A stretch of 64,000 nucleotides of DNA. Source: JALOLG01 sp963722415 (GTDB taxonomy: Bacteria; Actinomycetota; Acidimicrobiia; Acidimicrobiales; Ilumatobacteraceae). A program made the position numbers and the translations under genes. The stretch's first letter is position 1; the number at the start of each line of letters is the position of its first letter. The DNA lies in assembly GCA_963722415.1 (NCBI GenBank), contig CAVRNI010000058.1:1-64000 (forward strand), in the 5' to 3' direction. Positions 1 to 7,390 of the stretch are shown piece after piece. Below the pieces are notes generated by a model that was not told the DNA's origin, did not search any database, and worked only from the letters and a program-made list of their open reading frames with translations.

Positions 1-18
1 GGCCGAGCCGACGTCGGC

Positions 19-846
19 TCACTGCGAACCGGCAGCGACGAGGACTGCGGCAAGGGGCTCGAGGTCCTCGATGAGCTGGTCGAGCTCGTCCGGCTCGAGA
101 ATGTCGTAGGCCGGAGCAGCGAGCTCGTCGGTGAGCGATTCGACCCGTTCCTTGACCTGCCGGCCGTCGGCGGTGAGCCAGCCGTCGGCACCGATGAGGC
201 CGCGGGCGCGCATCGCGTCCACGACCGCCGCCAGCTGCGCTCGGGGCAGGTGCCCGAGCCGCCCGAACTGCTCCGCAGGCATGCCTTCCGACAGCGCGTG
301 CAGTACGTGCGCCTCCGTGCCGCCGATGCCCATGGTCACGAGCGCGGCGACGTGGCCGTCGCCGCGGTGCTCGCGGAGCAGGTTGGCCCCGTGCCAGAGC
401 CGCGCCATCGGCTCGGTGGGCAATGGCAGCGTCCGCACCGCGGCGTAGAGGGGCCGTCCCTCCGTCCGGGCGCTGGTCCCCGCCTTGATCACGAGCTCGG
501 CAGCACGGGCGACGCCGGGACTCTCGGCGAGGTCGCCCAGGATCCGGCGCAGTGCGACAACCGAGCCCCGTTCGCGCGCTGCGTTGGCGGCCTCGGGAGT
601 GACCCTGTCCCAGACGCGCGGGATGTGACGGGTGACCTCGCCGTCGGCGAAGTTGTAGAAGAGCGCGTGCACCACCTCGGGCGGTACATCGCGACCCAAC
701 GGGGCGGCCCGTCCCGCGAAGTAGGCGTCCCACACGTTGCCTGCGCCGAGCGCCATCACTGCTTCGGTCGGCTCGTCAGCCATGTAGGTGACGACCGCGA
801 CGGGCTCGACCAGCTGAAAGAGACGGCGCGCCATGGAGTTCGGCAT
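19..846 (-). CDS. SCO6745-family helix-turn-helix protein
   Basis: About 275 residues. The N-terminal stretch MARRLFQLVEPVAVVTYMA and the later YFAGRAAPLG are typical of the actinobacterial SCO6745 family. The C-terminal third (GHLPRAQLAAVVDAMRARGL followed by LTADGRQVKERVESLTD) looks like a MarR-type winged helix, so DNA binding is likely but no target is known. A GTG at 867 would overlap the stop of the upstream gene by four bases, but the ATG at 846 has AGGA six bases before it and fits the family start better. It follows the dihydrofolate-reductase-like gene closely and is probably co-transcribed with it. The family assignment is from memory of the conserved motifs; the function is unknown. 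Confidence 0.75.
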   Translation of the reverse strand: MPNSMARRLFQLVEPVAVVTYMADEPTEAVMALGAGNVWDAYFAGRAAPLGRDVPPEVVHALFYNFADGEVTRHIPRVWDRVTPEAANAARERGSVVALRRILGDLAESPGVARAAELVIKAGTSARTEGRPLYAAVRTLPLPTEPMARLWHGANLLREHRGDGHVAALVTMGIGGTEAHVLHALSEGMPAEQFGRLGHLPRAQLAAVVDAMRARGLIGADGWLTADGRQVKERVESLTDELAAPAYDILEPDELDQLIEDLEPLAAVLVAAGSQ

Positions 847-863
847 CGGCGGTCCTGGTGGCT

Positions 864-1469
864 TCACGTGGTGGGTTTGAGCGGTGGGTGCTCGAGCACG
901 CGGGGACGGTACTCGACGAGCTGGATGCGGCCGTCGAAGGTCCGGTGGTCGGTCATCTCGAGGGCGACGTCCGGGTAGCCGTCGTAGATGCGTTCTTCTC
1001 CCGTGGCGCCGGTGATGACCGGAAACATCACGACCCGGAATCGGTCGACGAGTCCGGCTCGCAGCAGGGACCGGCCGAGGCTGAGGCTGCCGATGGTGCT
1101 GATGAGGCCCGAGGCGCTCTCCTTCATCGCCCGGACCGCCTCGACGGCGTCATCGCGCACGAGTGTGGAGTTCGCCCACGTGAGCGGCTCGTCGACAGAT
1201 GAGGAGAACACCACCTTCGACGCCCGCGTGAGTCCGTCGACGGAGGCCTCCTCATCGGCGGTGAACTCGTCTTGGCCGGCTGGAATCTCTCCGGCGGCAA
1301 AGCCCGACATCAGCCGGTAGGTGTTCGCTCCCATCAAATACGTGACCTCCGGTTGCTCGCCCAGCCAGGCGAGGTACTCAGGCCCCTCGAGACCCCAGAA
1401 GCCGGGCCAGCCCTCCCCCGATGCGTACCCGTCGAGGGATGTGATGAAGTCGACCAGAAGCTCTGGCAT
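864..1469 (-). CDS. Dihydrofolate reductase / RibD C-terminal family protein
   Basis: 201 residues starting MPELLVDFITSLDGYASG, the usual first strand of RibD-C/DHFR-like NADPH reductases, followed by YLMGANTYRLMSGFA and STIGSLSLGRSLLRAGLVDRF, which match the nucleotide-binding and C-terminal parts of the fold. The start at 1469 is chosen because GGAAAGGA lies just upstream; an in-frame extension to 1571 has no family similarity. Members of this family are small cytoplasmic reductases that are common in actinobacteria and mostly uncharacterised, so the substrate is not known. The stop sits at the start region of the next gene, suggesting a two-gene operon. Confidence 0.85.
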   Translation of the reverse strand: MPELLVDFITSLDGYASGEGWPGFWGLEGPEYLAWLGEQPEVTYLMGANTYRLMSGFAAGEIPAGQDEFTADEEASVDGLTRASKVVFSSSVDEPLTWANSTLVRDDAVEAVRAMKESASGLISTIGSLSLGRSLLRAGLVDRFRVVMFPVITGATGEERIYDGYPDVALEMTDHRTFDGRIQLVEYRPRVLEHPPLKPTT

Positions 1470-1595
1470 GGGTGGAGTCCTTTCCTCGAGTGTCACGTCG
1501 CCGCCCCTGGCTGCGCTACCGCCGCGGCACAAGCTTGGACGGGCGGCGAGTCGCAAAATCATCGCGAGCACGCGACCGAGTCAGCCATCGGCTCG

Positions 1596-2243
1596 TCATT
1601 TCGGCGGTACGCGGCCACTCTCGGCGAGTCGGTGCCATGTCGTGGCGAGCCAGTCGCGGTAGGTGTCGCTGTCCCAGCCGGTGGTCTTGCCGATCAAGAG
1701 GTACGTGTCGGCGTGGGCCACGAGCGTCGCAGTCTCGGTGAGCCACTCGAGATCGATCGATGGTGGGAGAAGACCGTCATCGTGGATCCGGTGCCAGAAC
1801 TCCCCGAGCGTCCGTCTGGTGTCAGCGCGTCCAGTGGTGGCGGCGGCGGCGATTGATGGCTCGGAAGGGGCGGCTTGGAAGGCGACGTCGAGCAGCGGCC
1901 CAGTCCGCTCCATGAGCGATGCGGTGAGCGATGCCATGAGGCGGAGCCGCTCATCGAAGGTCGCCGCTGTCATGGCCTCGGCCATCGCCGGCCGATCGGC
2001 GAGGGCGATCGGTTCGGCGTCGCCGGCGATGGCGATCCCGATGCACCGCAGCAGCAGCTGCGCCTTGGTCGGGAAGTGGAGGTACAGCGTCCTCGGTGCG
2101 ATGTCGGCGTGTTCGGCGACGTCGGCCAGGGTTGTCCCGGCGTAGCCCCGCTCGACGAAGAGCGCGGAGGCCGATTCGACCAGGCGGCGCTCTGTCTCGG
2201 CTCGCCGCTGCCCGCGGCGGTCCGTCTTGACGAGCTCATCCAT
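1596..2243 (-). CDS. TetR-family transcriptional regulator
   Basis: 215 residues starting MDELVKTDRRGQRRAETERR. Residues about 12-60 form a TetR helix-turn-helix (ESASALFVERGYAGTTLADVAEH, then IAPRTLYLHFPTKAQLL). The rest is the variable ligand-binding and dimerisation domain. The gene is divergent from a VOC-family gene at 2296, and the 50-bp gap holds a nested inverted repeat that is the obvious operator. On the minus strand a TATACT -10 box (2251-2256) lies seven bases before the ATG and there is no ribosome binding site, so the mRNA is probably leaderless and autorepressed. The ligand is unknown; a substrate of the VOC enzyme is a reasonable guess. Confidence 0.9.
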   Translation of the reverse strand: MDELVKTDRRGQRRAETERRLVESASALFVERGYAGTTLADVAEHADIAPRTLYLHFPTKAQLLLRCIGIAIAGDAEPIALADRPAMAEAMTAATFDERLRLMASLTASLMERTGPLLDVAFQAAPSEPSIAAAATTGRADTRRTLGEFWHRIHDDGLLPPSIDLEWLTETATLVAHADTYLLIGKTTGWDSDTYRDWLATTWHRLAESGRVPPK

Positions 2244-2247
2244 ATGC

Positions 2248-2281
2248 TGCAGTATAACTGCATCAATGCAGCGATACTGCA
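2248..2281. promoter_or_regulatory. Nested palindromic operator between TetR and VOC genes
   Basis: Two 15-bp palindromes, TGCAGTATAACTGCA (2248-2262) and TGCAGCGATACTGCA (2267-2281), sit side by side. The outer 8-bp arms TGCAGTAT and ATACTGCA also pair across the whole 34 bp. Two copies 19 bp apart is a common spacing for two TetR dimers. The element covers the likely -10 box of the regulator. Confidence 0.8.
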
Positions 2282-2295
2282 CTTAGGAGTGACAC

Positions 2296-2748
2296 GTGAG
2301 CACCGCACCCCGTCTCGATGGCATCCACCACCTCAAGCTTCCGGTGACCGACCTCGACCGGTCACTGGCGTGGTATCAGGAGCACCTCGGCTACGGCGTG
2401 ATGACCGAGTTCGTCGAGGAGGGCGTGCGGATGGGCGTGGCGATGACCCACCCCAACGGCGGTCCCGACCTCGCGCTGCGCTGCGATCCCGACCGAGCTC
2501 GCGCCGCTGCGGGCTTCGACTACTTCTCCATCGGCGTGCCCGGCCACGATCCCATCGAAGCGCTCGCAGCCCGCCTCACGGAGAGAGGCGTCCACCACGA
2601 CGGCGTGCACCGCACACCCGTCGGCTGGGTGCTGCTCGGGGTGCACGACCCCGACGGCCACGCGGTCCGCTTCTACACCGTTCCGCTGGAGCTGCCCGAC
2701 GAGGCGTTCCTCCAGGCATACGAAGGAGAGAACCGTGCACGCCGTTGA
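2296..2748 (+). CDS. VOC-family (glyoxalase/dioxygenase fold) protein
   Basis: 150 residues beginning MSTAPRLDGIHHLKLPVTDL, the first beta-strand and metal-ligand region (IHHLKLPVTD) of the vicinal oxygen chelate fold. A second module ends GVHDPDGHAVRFYTVPLE, the usual closing motif. These proteins form metal-dependent dimers acting as glyoxalases, ring-cleaving dioxygenases or resistance proteins; the sequence does not say which. The GTG start has AGGAG seven bases upstream. It is transcribed away from the TetR gene across a shared operator and is the likely regulated target. Confidence 0.85.
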   Translation: MSTAPRLDGIHHLKLPVTDLDRSLAWYQEHLGYGVMTEFVEEGVRMGVAMTHPNGGPDLALRCDPDRARAAAGFDYFSIGVPGHDPIEALAARLTERGVHHDGVHRTPVGWVLLGVHDPDGHAVRFYTVPLELPDEAFLQAYEGENRARR

Positions 2749-2927
2749 TGCATGGCAAGCACGTGCGCAGCCGGTGCAGCTGCATCGCCACGCCGGTCGA
2801 GTGGTGGGCGCGCTCATCGCGTTCGGGTCCACACCAACCTTGCGCTGCTGGAGCGGCAAATGGTGGCAGCCGTCGCAGCATCGAGCGCCCGGCGCCGAGC
2901 TCGCTCACTTGGCGCGTATCGAGCCGC

Positions 2928-3281
2928 CTACATCGTCGCCCAGGGCGTGAAGAGCTGCACGGGGCCGCCGCCGGTGAACGGCGCCCGGAGCTCCGCGCTG
3001 GGTTCACCGAAGAGCTCGCCGAACACCGATCCCGTGGCGATGATCGCGTCCATCATGTGGGCGAGGTTCTCGCCGTGCTGGATGAGCGCTTCGGAATCGC
3101 GAAAGCGCTCGATGACGATGCACTCCGTCTCGTCGTCGTTGAAGTAGGTGTCGTACTGCAGCGTCCCGGTGTCCTGGGTGCGGACGATCTCCATGCACTG
3201 CGCGGACAAGCGCTTGAATTCCTCGACGTCGCCGTCGTGGAACCGGAACCGGACGATGGCCTGAAGCTCGGTCGGAGCCAT
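2928..3281 (-). CDS. Putative quinol monooxygenase (ABM-like domain)
   Basis: 117 residues starting MAPTELQAIVRFRFHDGDVEE. The ferredoxin-like pattern with FKRLSAQCMEIVRTQDTGTLQYDTYFNDD and then IERFRDSEALIQHGENLAHMMDAI matches antibiotic-biosynthesis-monooxygenase proteins such as YgiN-type quinol monooxygenases, small cofactor-independent dimers. The start at 3281 is preceded by GAAGAAGAG and begins the conserved domain; longer in-frame starts lack family support. It stands alone between intergenic stretches. The substrate cannot be read from the sequence. Confidence 0.8.
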   Translation of the reverse strand: MAPTELQAIVRFRFHDGDVEEFKRLSAQCMEIVRTQDTGTLQYDTYFNDDETECIVIERFRDSEALIQHGENLAHMMDAIIATGSVFGELFGEPSAELRAPFTGGGPVQLFTPWATM

Positions 3282-3408
3282 GCTCACTCTTCTTCGACTC
3301 CTGCAGCCCCATCGAATGCTCTGACCCGGGGACGGAGCCGGGGCGATGTTCTCGACATCCGACGGCGAGACAGCAACACCCCCGACCCACGTCGGCAACC
3401 TCGCCTGG

Positions 3409-3639
3409 TCAGTCGCCGGCTTTGCCCGTTCGGGGATCGTCTTCGCGGAGATCGTCGGTCCAGAGCGCCGGGCCGAACGCGACGTCGAGCTCGGATTGGG
3501 CGTCCGCGATGCCGGGATGGTCACGCACGAGCGGCTCGAGCCTTTGAATCTGGATCATGTCCGCGGCCCGCTCCAGATCGCGGTTCAACGCCTCGTAGTT
3601 CGGACCGTCGGGCTCGTTCGGTCGCGGGCGGTCGGTCAC
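3409..3639 (-). CDS. Small hypothetical protein (76 aa)
   Basis: A 76-residue acidic protein starting at a GTG that has CAGGAG eight bases upstream. It contains NRDLERAADMIQIQRLEPLV and ends DDLREDDPRTGKAGD. There is no signal peptide or membrane segment. I do not recognise a family. The good ribosome binding site and actinobacterial codon use make it plausible as a real gene. It is on the same strand as the monooxygenase gene but 127 bp upstream of it. Confidence 0.45.
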   Translation of the reverse strand: MTDRPRPNEPDGPNYEALNRDLERAADMIQIQRLEPLVRDHPGIADAQSELDVAFGPALWTDDLREDDPRTGKAGD

Positions 3640-3760
3640 GGTGTGTACTCCTGACTCGCGGTTGTTGGCACGGCACCGCATGGTCTTGGGCACCGAAGCT
3701 TGTGTTGTACCACAGACCGACGGCCGCCCGAACCGGAGTCAGTGCAGGGGGGATGTCGGT

Positions 3761-3801
3761 GGCGGGCGGAGGGCGCAGGAGGGCGCGTCCAGCCGCCCGC
3801 C
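3761..3801. terminator. G+C-rich hairpin downstream of the GPGG gene
   Basis: GGCGGGCGG (3761-3769) and CCGCCCGCC (3793-3801) are perfect 9-bp complementary arms with a 23-base loop, starting 8 bp after the stop of the minus-strand small membrane protein gene. There is no T-tract, so termination is only a possibility. Confidence 0.35.
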
Positions 3802-3809
3802 CAGTGTGT

Positions 3810-3965
3810 TCACGCGCGACTACGGAAGATGCTGTAACCGCCGGGGCCGACAATGCAGCCGGCCACGATCAGCACGATTCCGAGAATGATCTGACCTTGG
3901 ATCAATTGCACGATGCCGACGATCACCAGAATGGCGGCGACGATCCATAACACGGTTGCGCTCAT
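3810..3965 (-). CDS. GPGG-motif small membrane protein (51 aa)
   Basis: A 51-residue protein translated by eye: MSATVLWIVAAILVIVGIVQ, then a short LIQGQ turn, a second hydrophobic segment (IILGIVLIVAGCIVG) and the ending PGGYSIFRSRA. Two membrane helices joined by a short polar turn, with GPGGYS after the second helix, match the actinobacterial GPGG-motif small membrane protein family as I recall it. The function is unknown. The upstream ribosome binding site is weak. No neighbour forms an obvious operon with it. Confidence 0.8.
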   Translation of the reverse strand: MSATVLWIVAAILVIVGIVQLIQGQIILGIVLIVAGCIVGPGGYSIFRSRA

Positions 3966-4093
3966 TGTTGACTGCTTTCGGTTAGATGGGCAGAGCAGGG
4001 ATGCCCGATCCGCAGTGGCGCAAACTCGGGGATCGCGTCTTTAGTTTCTGTGGGTTCACGCTCCTTCGGCGGCGACATTTGGTCGTTGCGGCG

Positions 4094-4609
4094 CTACGAC
4101 GCGGCCTGGCGGCGGGGGAGCTTCCAGCCCGGCCTGATGAAGTGGCAGGTGTAGCCGTTCGGATACTTCTGCAGGTAGTCCTGGTGTTCCGGCTCGGCCT
4201 CCCAGAAGGGCCCTGCCGGCTCCACTTCGGTGACGACCTTGCCGGGCCAGAGTCCCGAGGCGTCGACGTCGGCGATCGTCTCGTCGGCAATCCTTCGTTG
4301 CTCGTCGGACGTGTAGTAGATCGCTGACCGGTAGCTCAGCCCGCGGTCGTTGCCCTGGCGGTTCTTGGTGGTCGGGTCGTGGATCTGGAAGAAGAACTCG
4401 AGCAGGTCGCGGTAGGTCGTCTGGGTCGGGTCGAACGTGATCTCGATGCCTTCGGCGTGCGTGCCGTGGTTGCGGTAGGTGGCGTTGGCGACGTCACCGC
4501 CGGTGTACCCGACGCGGGTCGAGATGACGCCGGGTAGCTTGCGGATCAACTCCTCGACGCCCCAAAAGCAGCCTCCGGCGAGGACGGCGCGCTCGGCTTC
4601 CTCAGTCAT
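4094..4609 (-). CDS. msrA: Peptide-methionine (S)-S-oxide reductase MsrA
   Basis: 171 residues. Near the N-terminus it has AVLAGGCFWGVEELIRKLPG with the catalytic cysteine (Cys14) in the invariant GCFWG motif, followed by VGYTGGDVANATYRNHGTHAEGIEI, the MsrA signature. It reduces methionine-S-sulfoxide in proteins in the cytoplasm using thioredoxin. The start at 4609 has AAGGTGGAG upstream; the longer in-frame extension has no homology. The C-terminus ends GWKLPRRQAAS with no resolving-cysteine motif visible. No msrB is adjacent. The gene appears monocistronic, with about 155 bp of non-coding DNA upstream. Confidence 0.96.
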   Translation of the reverse strand: MTEEAERAVLAGGCFWGVEELIRKLPGVISTRVGYTGGDVANATYRNHGTHAEGIEITFDPTQTTYRDLLEFFFQIHDPTTKNRQGNDRGLSYRSAIYYTSDEQRRIADETIADVDASGLWPGKVVTEVEPAGPFWEAEPEHQDYLQKYPNGYTCHFIRPGWKLPRRQAAS

Positions 4610-4766
4610 GTCTCCACCTTTCGTGAATTGCGTTGTCGTGCAATAGAACAGCACAAGGCCCGGTCGTGTTCCGACCCGGCCCCGCGAGTGCATCTCGAAC
4701 GCGCCCTCGCCCCGGCCGACGGCTTCGAGCTCCCTGTCGCAACTGCCCCAGGCTGTTGGCAATGGC

Positions 4767-6053
4767 TCAGCACAGCTCGCCATCGCGGGCGATGACTTCG
4801 CCGCCGCGGATGACGAGCGAGCGCGGTGGATGGTCCATCACAGCGGCGCAGACCGTGTCGGCGGCGACCACGACGAGATCGGCGCGAGCACCGGGCGCCA
4901 GTCCGGTGAGACCATCGTCGATGATCGCCGCACACGACCAGGGCGACGCCGCGACGATTGCACGACCGCCGCGCGACGCCACGTCGACGCACAACTCGAC
5001 GAGCTCGTCGTCGCGGAAACCGTTGCGAAAGGCCAGCTGCCAGGAACGTTCCAACATGTCACCGTTGCCGTACGGCGACCAGTAGTCCCGAATGCCGTCT
5101 TGGCCGAGCCCGACGCGAACACCAGCATCCCGAAGCGCCAGCAGCGGCAGCGGCTCGCGGTTGCCCGGCGCGACGGTCGCGACTGCGATGTCCTGCACCG
5201 CGAGCAGCTCGACCAGGGCCGCCTGACGGCTCGCGTCCACCGTGCCGAGCGCGAAGGCGTGGCTGATCGTGACCAGACCCTGCATCCCGAGCGCAGCCGT
5301 GCGCTCAGCGATCAGCTCGAACGTGAACGCGCCGAGCTCTCCGACCTCGTGGAGGTGGATGTCGACGCCAACTCCGTGCCGTTCCGCGATGCCGAACACG
5401 ACGTCGAGATGGGCGACCGGATCCCGGTCGAGGGCACACGGATCGAGACCGCCGACGATGTCGGCGCCTGCCCGCACGGCGGCGTCGAGCAGGTCGGCGG
5501 TACCCGGGTCGCGAAGAATGCCGCACTGTGGGAATGCGACCACCTGTACGTCGGCCCGCCCAGCGTGCGCCTGCCGGGCCGCCAGCACACCCTCCAGCCG
5601 CTCGAGCCCACTGTCGGTGTCGACCTGGGCGTGGCTCCGGACCGTTGTGGCGCCAGAGGCGATCGTGGCTCCCAGCGTCCTCGTTGCCCGCTCGCTGACG
5701 GAGGCGCCAGCATTGCGCCAGTTCGCACGATCGTTGCTGATCAGCCCGGTCAGGCCCGCCCCGGCGGTGTGCGGGCGGAACGGCAAGCCGAGGCGTGTCG
5801 AGTCGAGATGGGCGTGGGCATCGGCGAACGCCGGCAGCAACACACCGCCCCGGCCGTCGGCGACGGGCACACCCGCCGTTGCTTCGCCAGCGGCGATCTT
5901 GCCGTCGTGGATCAAGACGTCGACCGGGCTACCGCCAGGCTCGCGCGGCCACGGCCGAACATCCCGCAACAGCAGATCTCCCACCTGTCCAATCGTTCCG
6001 TCCAGAACCGTGTGGCGCAAGGCTTCGGCAACTGTCCGGCGCACCGCACTCAC
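4767..6053 (-). CDS. Cytosine-deaminase-like amidohydrolase
   Basis: 428 residues of the metal-dependent amidohydrolase superfamily. Metal-ligand motifs are in order: ADAHAHLD, a later VDIHLHEVGE, ISHAFALGT, and the C-terminal metal Asp in GLGQDGIRDYWSPYGNGDML, the arrangement seen in CodA/AtzC-like deaminases. A flanking beta-sandwich (DVLIHDGKIAAGEA at the start, GARADLVVVAADTV at the end) completes the fold. It probably deaminates a cytosine-like or triazine-like ring, but specificity cannot be read. The GTG start at 6053 has a weak ribosome binding site, so the first 25 residues may be non-native. No transporter is adjacent. Confidence 0.85.
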   Translation of the reverse strand: MSAVRRTVAEALRHTVLDGTIGQVGDLLLRDVRPWPREPGGSPVDVLIHDGKIAAGEATAGVPVADGRGGVLLPAFADAHAHLDSTRLGLPFRPHTAGAGLTGLISNDRANWRNAGASVSERATRTLGATIASGATTVRSHAQVDTDSGLERLEGVLAARQAHAGRADVQVVAFPQCGILRDPGTADLLDAAVRAGADIVGGLDPCALDRDPVAHLDVVFGIAERHGVGVDIHLHEVGELGAFTFELIAERTAALGMQGLVTISHAFALGTVDASRQAALVELLAVQDIAVATVAPGNREPLPLLALRDAGVRVGLGQDGIRDYWSPYGNGDMLERSWQLAFRNGFRDDELVELCVDVASRGGRAIVAASPWSCAAIIDDGLTGLAPGARADLVVVAADTVCAAVMDHPPRSLVIRGGEVIARDGELC

Positions 6054-6150
6054 CGAGCGTCTCGCTCGCCTTGGTGATGCGAGTCACTTGACAGTGGACG
6101 TGCCGGCAGACGTCTAATCGACTCTCACGGACCATGAGGGGGGCTTCGAC

Positions 6151-6624
6151 ATGGCTGCTCCAGAACAAGGTGATGTCGGGTTGCTGGACGACGCGGCGGC
6201 GCGGGACCTGCTCGTCTCGACGGTGCCGGCACATCTGGCCTACGCGTGGACTGATGGCACACCGCGCAACACGCCGATCTGGTTCCACTGGGACGGTCGC
6301 GCGGTGGTGATGTGCAGCCCGTCGAACGCACCAAAGGTCAAGGCGCTGACGCAGGGGGCATCTGTCGCCGTGACGATCCATGGCGCGGACTGGCCATTCG
6401 CCGCGCTTCTCCTTCGCGGGACAGTCGACGTCGACCAGGTCGACGGCGTCGCACCCGAGTACCGGGCGAGCGCGACCCGGTACTTCGGAGCGGAGCAGGG
6501 TGAAGCGTGGTGCGCGTCGTTGCCGGCGGAGCTCTCCATGACCCGCTACAGGCTGGAACCCACGTGGGTCGGCCTCCTCGACTTCAACGACATGCGTCGA
6601 TTGCCCAGCGCCATCGCCGGCTGA
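6151..6624 (+). CDS. Pyridoxamine 5'-phosphate oxidase-like flavin protein
   Basis: 157 residues. The split-barrel pattern is clear: LLVSTVPAHLAYAWTDGTPRN, then PIWFHWDGRAVVMCSPSNAPKVKAL and VAVTIHGADWPFAALLLRGTV, as in PPOX proteins that bind FMN or F420. The C-terminal part, EPTWVGLLDFNDMRRLP, is usual in this group. It begins at an ATG with GAGGGGGG upstream and ends 4 bp before the convergent sensor-domain gene. The substrate is unknown. Confidence 0.85.
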   Translation: MAAPEQGDVGLLDDAAARDLLVSTVPAHLAYAWTDGTPRNTPIWFHWDGRAVVMCSPSNAPKVKALTQGASVAVTIHGADWPFAALLLRGTVDVDQVDGVAPEYRASATRYFGAEQGEAWCASLPAELSMTRYRLEPTWVGLLDFNDMRRLPSAIAG

Positions 6625-6628
6625 CTGG

Positions 6629-7337
6629 CTACCGCGACGCTCGATGGTCGATGTCGAGCCACGCGGCGTTCCATCGTGCGCAGCGGCTCGCCAAGGCGTT
6701 CATCAGGTGGTACGAGACGATCAGCATCGCCAGGCCGAGCGGCAGAAGAAGCCATGACCACGGAGAGTTCGACGCGAAGTCCTCGAGCTCCGACGCCCAG
6801 AACCAGTCACCGAAGGAGTCGTCGACGTACCGGGCATAGATCGGTGCATACGCAACGATGATCGGCGCCGTGAGGGCAGCCACAGCAATGGTGAATGTCG
6901 CGACGCCAGCCGGGAAGCGCAGCATCAGGTATCCGAGCTCCCGCCAGCGATCTCGTTCAGCGGTCATCGAGCGCAGCCGGACCCACAGGTTGCCACGGTG
7001 CGTCGAAGCGATCGGACCGAACGGGATGTCTTGTTCGAGGAGCACGTTGGCAACGCTGCGCTCGACGTTGGCGAACGCGCGGATCACGTACCACATCCCC
7101 AACAGCATCGGAATGCCGAGCAGGGCGACGATGAGCATGCTGCCGGCAACGGACAAGCCGGTGACCAGCACCGTGAACCAGACGGTCCCCAACGGGAGTC
7201 CGAGGAGCAGGTACCCGATGCTTCGGTAGCTCTGCGGTCGGGCCACGACGCCGAAGAATCGGCGCGACCGGCGCCGTCCGGTTGGTCGGGCTCGTGGAAC
7301 GTGCGGTTGTCGGTTGCGAAGCGATTGCGGTGTTCAT
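6629..7337 (-). CDS. Sensor-domain membrane protein (frameshifted near its N-terminus)
   Basis: The intact part (6629-7246) encodes about 205 residues with four hydrophobic segments: YLLLGLPLGTVWFTVLVTGL, a second right after it, and two more near the C-terminus. YRSIGYLLLGLPLG and the LLGIPMLLGMWYVIRAFANVER region match the putative sensor domain usually fused to actinobacterial histidine kinases; here it stands alone. The better start, an ATG at 7337 with GAGGAG upstream (MNTAIASQPTTARS), lies in another frame, so a one-base frame change near 7250 is likely. It follows the FtsX permease gene by about 50 bp and may sense membrane state for the two-component pair encoded at 11.1-13.1 kb. Confidence 0.7.
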
Positions 7338-7390
7338 GGGAGATCTCCTCGCGCGGATGGGTGACGGATCGAAGGGTTGGACGCCACGAC

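Noticed and set aside
2735..3147. Frames after the VOC gene on the plus strand
   Set aside because: An AAGGAGAG before a GTG near 2734 looks like a start, but the reading frame is short and without any recognisable fold, and the rest is antisense to the monooxygenase gene.
1875..3950. Long plus-strand open frame (about 690 codons) rich in Arg
   Set aside because: It is antisense to the TetR gene and runs through the VOC, monooxygenase and intergenic regions without a start signal or any motif. High G+C makes such frames common.
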